Source: Venturia oleaginea (lineage: Eukaryota; Ascomycota; Dothideomycetes; Venturiales; Venturiaceae). Taken from it: a stretch of 64,000 nt of DNA. The notes under the pieces were generated by a model. The model saw only the letters and a program-made list of their open reading frames with translations. It did no database searches and had not been told where the DNA came from. Location: assembly GCA_013176395.1 (NCBI GenBank), contig JABMLP010000030.1, forward strand, positions 248,001 to 312,000, given 5' to 3'. The position numbers and the translations under genes are program-made. This document shows positions 57,137 through 64,000 of this stretch, piece after piece (position 1 is the stretch's first letter; every line of letters starts with the position of its first letter).

Positions 57137-59676
57137 ATGCAGCCCATACAAGAGGAGGACGAAGCTCGCCGCCCCTCACCGCGCCTTCCAATAGACCTGC
57201 CTACGTCCCTGAACGACCGCAGAAATGTCCCCGAATATCTTGGAACAGAAACAGAAGTCTACGACGCCTGGTCGGGTGAGAGGCTCCCTCGAATCAATCA
57301 ACAAAGACGCAATTGCTTAGATCGAAATAGGACAATCACAATTCCTTACCACTCCTGTACCGAGTCGCCCCCTCAACTTCAACCTGGCCCTCGATGATCC
57401 CGATCCAAGCCATGGCGAGGATGACATTGCGATGCATACACTGGAGGACAATGACACCAGGCTGGTCCAAATGCTAGCCTCCCAGGCCCGACTGAAGGAC
57501 GACGTTTCGACTGCTGGAGAAGATGCCGTGCTGGAGGATCCAAGCTTGTCGAATGCTGAGAAGAGGGACACGCTACAAGGAATGTTCACCATGGCCGCTT
57601 CAAATGGAGAGATCGATCGGGTGCAGACGTTCCTGAAAAGTCCACTCGAAGATTGGATCGACGTGAACGCTCCGGACGCCGAAGGAACACCACCACTGAT
57701 ATATGCGAGTTGCTTTGGACATCAGGAAGTCGTATCAATACTGCTGGCCGCGGGCGCAAAGGTTGACAAGCAGGATAAAAACCAGTGGAGTTCTCTCATG
57801 TGGGCAATGACGAACCGACACAAGGGAATCGCAAAGTTACTTCTTGATCACCGGGCAAATCCTGATGTGAAGTCATCCACTGGCAGAACAGCACACGACT
57901 TCCTAGCACCCAACAGCGAGATGTCGGAATATCTCCACGAAAGCGGCTACAATATCGGCAGCGCAGGTGTGACAGACGACTGGTACAATGCTGGACTCTC
58001 CGAGGACCGCTTTGAACAGGAGATGGCAGAGAACGATTTGAAGAGGAAGATGATGATGGAGAGCGCCTTCAATTTAGAGGTCGATTTGGGAAACCTGGGG
58101 CTTGATGAACAGCCAGATGTACGCCCATATCATTTCGCATCAACGAAGAAAGAATCTCTAACACGTGTAGTCTCCTTACGATGCTGAAGACAGCCAGGAA
58201 TTTGTCTGGGACCGATGTTTGAACGACCAGATGTTCGTTTTTCAGGAGACTGAACTTGGCCGCATACTGGACATCATTATAACCAACATGACGCCCCAAA
58301 GATCGCCCTCGCAAAAGCCGGTACCTGCAAACATTCTCTTCCTCAGCGCAAGGTATGCACACTATTATCAAAGCGCCGACCTGCTCGAGAATCTCTTGTA
58401 CAGCGCAATGGACAAGATCAACGAAGTAGTCGAGAACCATCAGTGGGACATGACTATTCTAGCCTTCTGGATGTCCAACGTGACGCTATTACTACACTAT
58501 CTGAAAAAGGATGGCGGCCTTGGACAAGCAACTGTCAAGTATCAGTTACAGCTTGCCGAACTCATCAATGAGATATTTATTCTGATCATCCGCGATGCTG
58601 AGCGGCGGATGGACAAAGTGCTGGATGCTGCTATGTTGGAGCACGAAACAATTCCAGGCTTCGAGGACGTTCACTTTCAGAATGAATGGCGGATATTTCG
58701 TTCCAAGCCGAAAGTGAAGGCTCCGGAGCCATACGACAAACGCTATCGACCGCCTTCGCCGAAAAGAAGAGCACAGGTGTCTCCTCGCAACATAACCTCT
58801 CTGCTCTCCTCAACCCTCTTCGTGCTAGACCTTTACGACATACACTCTGTGATCACATCACAAATCCTATCGCAACTTCTCTACTGGGTAGGCGCAGAAC
58901 TTTTCAATCGCGTAATGTCGAACAGAAAGTATCTTGCCCGAACGAAAGCTATGCAAATCCGAATGAACATATCGACACTGGAGGACTGGGCACGAACCAA
59001 CAATCGCCAACCGGAGCACTTCGAAAATGGATCGATGACATCGACGGGCGAGACGACAGCCGAGGCAGCCCGTCGACACATGGAGCCAGTTGTGCAACTC
59101 CTTCAATGGCTCCAATGTTTTTCATCCTTGGGCGAAGATTTAGAAGCTTTGGTTGGCACGATACAGCAGATGCCTCGTCTCACACCTCAACAATTGATCC
59201 ATTCGGCAAAATACTATCGAGCAGAAGTGGGCGAAAACGGATTGACGAAGAGCGCGATGAAGTATCTGACCAACCTGGAGCACGAACATGCAGAACGAAG
59301 AAAGCAGCAACGCAAGCGCGAGAGTAATTCGCATTTGCACACAAGTGATGCTGCTCCAATGACACCCACGCGACCAGATTCTGGGGCCTATTTTCCACAA
59401 TCACCGAACTCACCAGGACCTCCGTCGCATATGGACGGCGATGAGGAAGCACCTGAGAACCTTCTCATGGACCCAGCCCTCATGCTGCCGTTCAGTCTTC
59501 CCACCTCAACGGATATGTTGATCAGCTATGGCGCTGGCTTTGGCGGACTAAATCGGGAACGGGAGAGAAAATACATCCCAACGGTGCCATCCGAGTTTAT
59601 ACAGAAACTCGACACTGGTGGTGGTGGAAGCAAAACGACACACGGGTCCTACGATGCGAGGCCCTGGGAACGATGA
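57137..59676 (+). CDS. Ankyrin-repeat and DIL (dilute) domain protein, 810 aa
   Basis: Fungal proteins with ankyrin repeats followed by a DIL domain resemble the cargo-binding tail of class V myosin without the motor; they are thought to act in vesicle or organelle traffic. Three exons fit: 57137-57275, 57331-58118 and 58171-59676. Ankyrin repeats cover about residues 125-250 (EGTPPLIYASCFGHQEVVSI, LLAAGAKVD, QWSSLMWAMTNRHKGIAKLL). The DIL domain runs from about residue 330 to 640, with ILFLSARYAHYYQSADLLEN near its start and SQILSQLLYWVGAELFNRVM in its core. A charged coiled segment (HEHAERRKQQRKRES) and a Pro/Ser-rich tail follow. No defect is seen. Confidence 0.9.
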
Positions 59677-60115
59677 ACGTGACCGGGTGTTGATATGCCG
59701 TATTTGCTGTCCCCACGATCGACAAGGTACTGCCCGCGGCAAAGCCACGGGCCGTTGGTGCTGTACCGGCTTGTCGGGGCATCTGGGATATAATCGCAGC
59801 GACAGACTCAATTTATTACCAGTGGAATACACCTGATAGCGTCGCATCGCAAAGTTTTTGGTGAGATCCTGTGGGTTTTATGCAAAATTCGGAGATGCCG
59901 ACCTCGCAGAATCGGTACCGATCGTTGCCAGACCCTCTATCGGAACTCGCCGCGTACCCTCTGCTATCTCGGTGGATGTGAATCGTTGCCGATATATAAT
60001 TGTAGCCCGCACTTTCTTGCAGACCAACCTACTTCACAGCCTTGCAAAAGAAACTCAATCATTACAACCAATCAATCCTCTTTTCCAATTGACCTACTGC
60101 TTTCACAAAACAATC
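59677..60115 (+). promoter_or_regulatory. Upstream region of allantoicase with GATA-type sites
   Basis: Three HGATAR matches lie in the 440 bp before the start: TGATAG 59834-59839, CTATCG 59937-59942 and CTATCT 59964-59969. About one is expected by chance, so this is suggestive only. Confidence 0.35.
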
Positions 60116-61224
60116 ATGTCTGAAGGTGTCACTCAAATCGCCGCCGATCAAATCGATACCACGTTCGCTGGCACAGTCGGTATCTACTCCCTTGTTGTTC
60201 GTCGTGTCTGGAATTTCTGCTAACGACCACTTTCAACACAGACCTCCTCTCCAAACCCCTCGGCTCCTGCATCCTCTCCTTCTCCGACGAATGGTTCGCC
60301 GAAGCCTCCAACCTCACAACCCCCACCCCACCCGTCCGCAAACCAGGCGTCTTCGTCTTCTCGGGCGCCTGGTACGACGGCTGGGAAACACGAAGGCACA
60401 ACCCTGAAGAATATGACTGGGTGGTCCTAAGACTGGGAGTCTCGTCTGGCAAGGTGAAGGGCATCGAAATCGACACGGCCCATTTCAACGGCAACCACGC
60501 GCCTGAGATAGCTATTCAAGGTACCTTTTGCGCGGGCGAGGATGAGGAAAAGCTTAAGAAAGGGTTCGAGGGGTGGGAAACTATATTGGAGAAGAGGGAG
60601 TGTGGACCCAGTCAGAGGCATGCTTGGTTATTACCCACTTTGACGGAGAAGACTTATACCCATGTGAGACTACTCATGTTTCCTGATGGTGGCATCGCCA
60701 GGTTTCGCCTTTATGGCGTCGCGGTTCCCGTTTTTCCAACCGATGTCGGGAGGGTTTTTGATCTTGCGGCCGTGGTTAATGGGGGGGTTGCTGTTTCTTG
60801 CTCTGATCAGCATTTTGGAACGAGGGGGAATTTGCTTTTACCTGGGCGGGGGGTGGATATGGGGGATGGGTGGGAGACGAAGAGGACGAGGGGGGAACAT
60901 GTTGATTGGGCTATTGTGAGGCTGGGGACTAAAGGGTATGTTGATAAATTGGTTGTTGATACGGCGCATTTTCGTGGGAATTTTCCGCAGAAGGTGCAGG
61001 TTTTTGGGATGGATTGGGAGGGAGATGGGGATCCGGCTAGTGATGATGAAGGTTGGGTTGAGATTTTGGGGCCGCAGAAGACGGGGCCGGATGTGGAACA
61101 TGTTTTTGAGGGGGAACTGTTGAAGAATGTGGAGGGGAAGGGGTATGGGTTTGTTAAGTTGGTTATTATTCCTGATGGTGGGGTTAAGAGATTTAGAGTC
61201 TTTGGAAGACGGTGTGTGGAGTAG
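60116..61224 (+). CDS. alc: Allantoicase, 348 aa
   Basis: Allantoicase (allantoate amidinohydrolase) splits allantoate into ureidoglycolate and urea in purine catabolism. Two exons fit: 60116-60179 and 60242-61224. The protein consists of two similar jelly-roll repeats. The first has SCILSFSDEWFAEASNL, GWETRRH and EIDTAHFNGNHAPE. The second has VAVSCSDQHFG, GWETKRTRGEHVDW and VVDTAHFRGNFPQKVQVFG. Each ends with a VRL/VKL..PDGG.xRFR.xG strand (MFPDGGIARFRLYG, IIPDGGVKRFRVFG). Length is usual for the family. With formamidase and the ammonium transporter it forms a nitrogen-acquisition theme in the window, though the genes are not adjacent. Confidence 0.95.
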
Positions 61225-61915
61225 AAAAGAACTTTGTGGGTTTTCGGGGGGAAATATAAAATTGGTCTGGGTGGATGGGTTGGGTTTGGTTTGGTGATGG
61301 GGATGGGTGGTGAATGAGTAAATCTTCTTCTCTATATCTGTTATACGTGATTTTGACGATGATGTGTTTTCCACCGGTGCTTCTTGTGATTTTTTGGAAT
61401 AAGATTTTATTTTTCTCCTTTGATCTTGTGGGATCATTGTAATCGTGCTCTTTCCTTTCTTCTCCTGTTCGTGTGTCCCTTTGATAATTGATAATTGCGA
61501 AATGGTTATTTTATTTGCTCTTGATTTTTCCTAGACTTGGTAAGGAGAGTTTGGAGAGTGTAGAACTGTACTTCTATGTTATCGTCGAATAAGGTCGTCG
61601 GATCCTGATCGGATGATGCACTTCAACTTAGTATAGCGGATGATTCTACCCTATATATCCGCGATCTTTTGCGAGGAAGTTGTTTAGTAGAGCATTCTTG
61701 TCGAATTGGGTTTTGGATACGCTATTTTACTCTTTGTCTGTTTTCTCATCTCGTCGAGAGGAGCGAGTTTCGAGGGTGTGACGCAACGAACTGAATCTCT
61801 ACCCGATTATCGGGATCGGGGTCGGGGTCGGCCGAGCTGCTTTATCTTTTGCGAATACATCAATATCCATCCTTTTTCGAAAGTTTGGATTTCATTGTTT
61901 GATAGGGTTTGGAAG
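61225..61915. other. Intergenic, no gene seen
   Basis: About 690 bp between co-directional genes, with nothing recognisable beyond T/G-rich composition near the allantoicase stop. Confidence 0.4.
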
Positions 61916-63426
61916 ATGCCTTTCCTCAATCTAGATAATAGCAAACAACTGCACTATCGCGTGTCGGAACCGGTTTCTGGTAGTGAGGCGAGAGAGACGT
62001 TTATTTTGTAAGTTGATATTTGTATATTTTGACTCTCATTCTTCATCTTTCATCCTTCATCTCTTATCTTTACCTTCCAAATAATTCTATCCCGTCTTAA
62101 TAATTTCAATCTATTCATAATCAGATTTCAAAACCATTGCATCTTAACAAACCTCCTTAAAAGGCCCTCAAAACCAAACTATTCCTATTACCTCCCCTAA
62201 TCCACACCGCATCCATACCTCTCCTCCGTCTTAACTCTCCATCCCATCTTAACTCTCCATCCCATCTTACCCCCTCCCTGAAGATAAGATTCTAATAGAA
62301 TATTAAAATAGCACACACGGCCTTGGCTCAACCCAAAACTATTACGCCCCCCTTCTCCCCGCCTTCACAAAGGAGAATTTCAAATGTATAACCTTCGACA
62401 CAACGGGAAGTGGAAGAAGTCCCGCGACGCATAACTATACACAAAGTGTACACACGTTAAGTGATGATGTTATCGCGTTGATGGATTATCTTGGGGTTGG
62501 TACGTTGAGAGTTTATTTGTACTGATATTTTCACGATGTAATATTTCCCCTCCTAAATATTTCACCCACCGAAATATCCGGGTCTAGAAGAGTTTGAGTC
62601 GGTGAATTTAATGGAGTAGGTCGTAATTTGTGAAGGGGAGACTAATGATTTGAACTACATAGAAAAAGTAGTATTGATAGGCCACTCAATGGGCTGTCTC
62701 ACCGCCGCCCATCTCGCTGAGAAAGCAAAAGAGAGGATCGTGGCAAGTGTGTGGATCGGACCTGTTTATCCGAGTGCCAAAATGGCGGAGGTATTTAGGT
62801 GAGTGCGTCCATTAGATATCACCACTACAACCCTCCCCCTCATCCCCCCACCTTCCCTCCTCAAATCCATGCTAGAGAATGGTCCTAATCCAAAAAACCC
62901 ACAGCACAAGAATAACAACCGTCCGCGAAAAAGGCATGGAAGCAATGGCCGACACAATCCCCCACACCGCCACCGGTCCCAAAGCCTCGGACCTATGTAA
63001 AGCGATGGTTCGAGAGTTATTGCTCGGACAGAGTGTCGAGGGGTATTGTGGGAATTGCGGTGTTATTCGGAATGCTGAGGTACCGCGTTATGAGGTTTGT
63101 CTCCCCTTTACGTCGCTGTGCCCTTTTGCTAGACGCCGATGTGGTTTTAGAATATCAAAATCCCGATTCTTATTCTCGCCGGGGCGGAAGACAAGAGTGC
63201 GCCGTTGGAAAGGTGTGAGAAGATGTTTGGACAGTTGATTGGGGAAAAGAAGAAACTTGTTGTGTTGGAGGGGGTGGGACATTGGCATTGTCTTGAGGTG
63301 AGTGCTTTTCTCTCTTTTATTTTCCTTTTATTTTTTTCGCGTATGTTGGCGATAGATACTGACTCTACCTAGGCACCTGATGAATTAAGTAAAGAGATTT
63401 TAAACTTTTATCATGAGATTGAGTAA
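61916..63426 (+). CDS. Alpha/beta hydrolase (3-oxoadipate enol-lactonase-like), 268 aa
   Basis: Six exons fit: 61916-62007, 62312-62499, 62663-62798, 62905-63094, 63151-63297 and 63373-63426, all GT..AG. The joined protein starts MPFLNLDNSKQLHYRV and has the oxyanion HG motif (FTHGLGSTQNY). The nucleophile elbow is VVLIGHSMGCLTA (Ser), the acid is probably in LILAGAEDKSAP (Asp), and the catalytic His is in LEGVGHWHCLE, so the triad is complete. Length and spacing fit small hydrolases of the enol-lactonase/haloperoxidase-like group; the substrate cannot be deduced. The first intron is 304 bp, long for this window. There is no signal peptide. Confidence 0.85.
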
Positions 63427-64000
63427 AACAATTCGAAAGGAGATTGTTGGGATGGTGTGTTTGGCTGGTACGAGAATACTCGAATAAAAAGTTGAACTGT
63501 ATTTTGTTGTGTCTGAGATAAGCTAAAAAGACGGGTGTTGATGGAGATAGTAACTTGAGTAGCTCGTTGAGTCGGTGTCGTTGACTCTCATATGCGCTTT
63601 TCGTTTTTTCGGTGAGATGATTGGATCCTAAGTCTTTGTTAAATGCAACTTTTTGAGCAAGAGCTTTCCAATTCTTCTATAATTATTTCTGGCTCGAAGT
63701 ATCAGCCATCGCGCAGAGATCGAAGGAAAACCGGAATGATTTCGGGCTCTTGGTTGTTCGGAGAAATGATGTGTCTACTATTATGGTGATGATATCCAGG
63801 TTAAAATTGTTCGAGGAAAGCTAAATGGAAGCACAACTGACATAGAAACTCCTACCGGTTTTGTTTGAAGAGTGGATTCAGATGGCGAAATGGAATTCTC
63901 GTGAATCCTGCTTACTAGAGATAATAGGCTCTTATTGTTAAATGTCACAGAACGCGAGATCGAAATGAGGGGTTCTCATTATCTCTGGATGAACAATGCT
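63427..64000. other. Right edge, no gene seen
   Basis: 574 bp to the window edge with no recognisable coding or repeat structure. Confidence 0.4.

Overview
The window is nuclear DNA of a filamentous ascomycete (Pezizomycotina). Most genes carry short GT..AG introns of about 45-110 bp. The proteome is typical of such fungi: an AA9 lytic polysaccharide monooxygenase, a fused CYP505 P450-reductase, a large hybrid histidine kinase, an alternative oxidase, and an alcohol oxidase with a PTS1 signal. A saprotrophic or plant-associated fungus, possibly of the Leotiomycetes, is my inference; the species cannot be told from the sequence. Exon limits were placed by hand from reading frames and splice consensus.

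Layout. (1) 0.1-3.9 kb is a repeat nest. Two solo LTRs of one retrotransposon family lie in opposite orientation, each with its own 5-bp target duplication, followed by an apparently intact Tc1/mariner DD34E transposon. (2) 4-31 kb is ordinary gene-rich DNA: AA9 LPMO, DUF300/OST-alpha membrane protein, CYP505, an ArAE_2/FUSC-type transporter, formamidase, a UsgS-like membrane protein, a tiny secreted/membrane protein, a lipocalin-like protein, alternative oxidase, peroxisomal alcohol oxidase and mitochondrial 1-Cys peroxiredoxin. (3) At 31.0-32.1 kb is an intronless dihydrodipicolinate-reductase-like gene of bacterial flavour. (4) 32.8-36.0 kb holds broken small membrane-protein genes, one cut by a microinversion with 41-bp perfect inverted repeats. 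(5) At 36.1-37.9 kb is a Mep1/3-type ammonium transporter. (6) 37.9-42.6 kb has no gene I can support. (7) 42.6-48.1 kb is a block of small orphan membrane-protein genes. The three intact ones share a layout: a membrane exon, a phase-0 intron, then a polar tail exon. Decayed relatives lie among them, including a DUF6594-like pseudogene. (8) 48.7-63.4 kb has a 2,344-residue hybrid histidine kinase with an N-terminal pseudokinase, an ankyrin/DIL protein, allantoicase and an alpha/beta hydrolase.

How the genes relate. Three nitrogen-scavenging genes (formamidase, ammonium transporter, allantoicase) share the window, and the formamidase promoter is dense in GATA-factor sites, which fits AreA-type control. 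Alcohol oxidase produces H2O2 in peroxisomes, and the next gene encodes a peroxiredoxin. The most unusual parts are the orphan membrane-gene block at 42.6-48.1 kb and the decayed set at 32.8-36.0 kb. No tRNA, rRNA or CRISPR array was seen.
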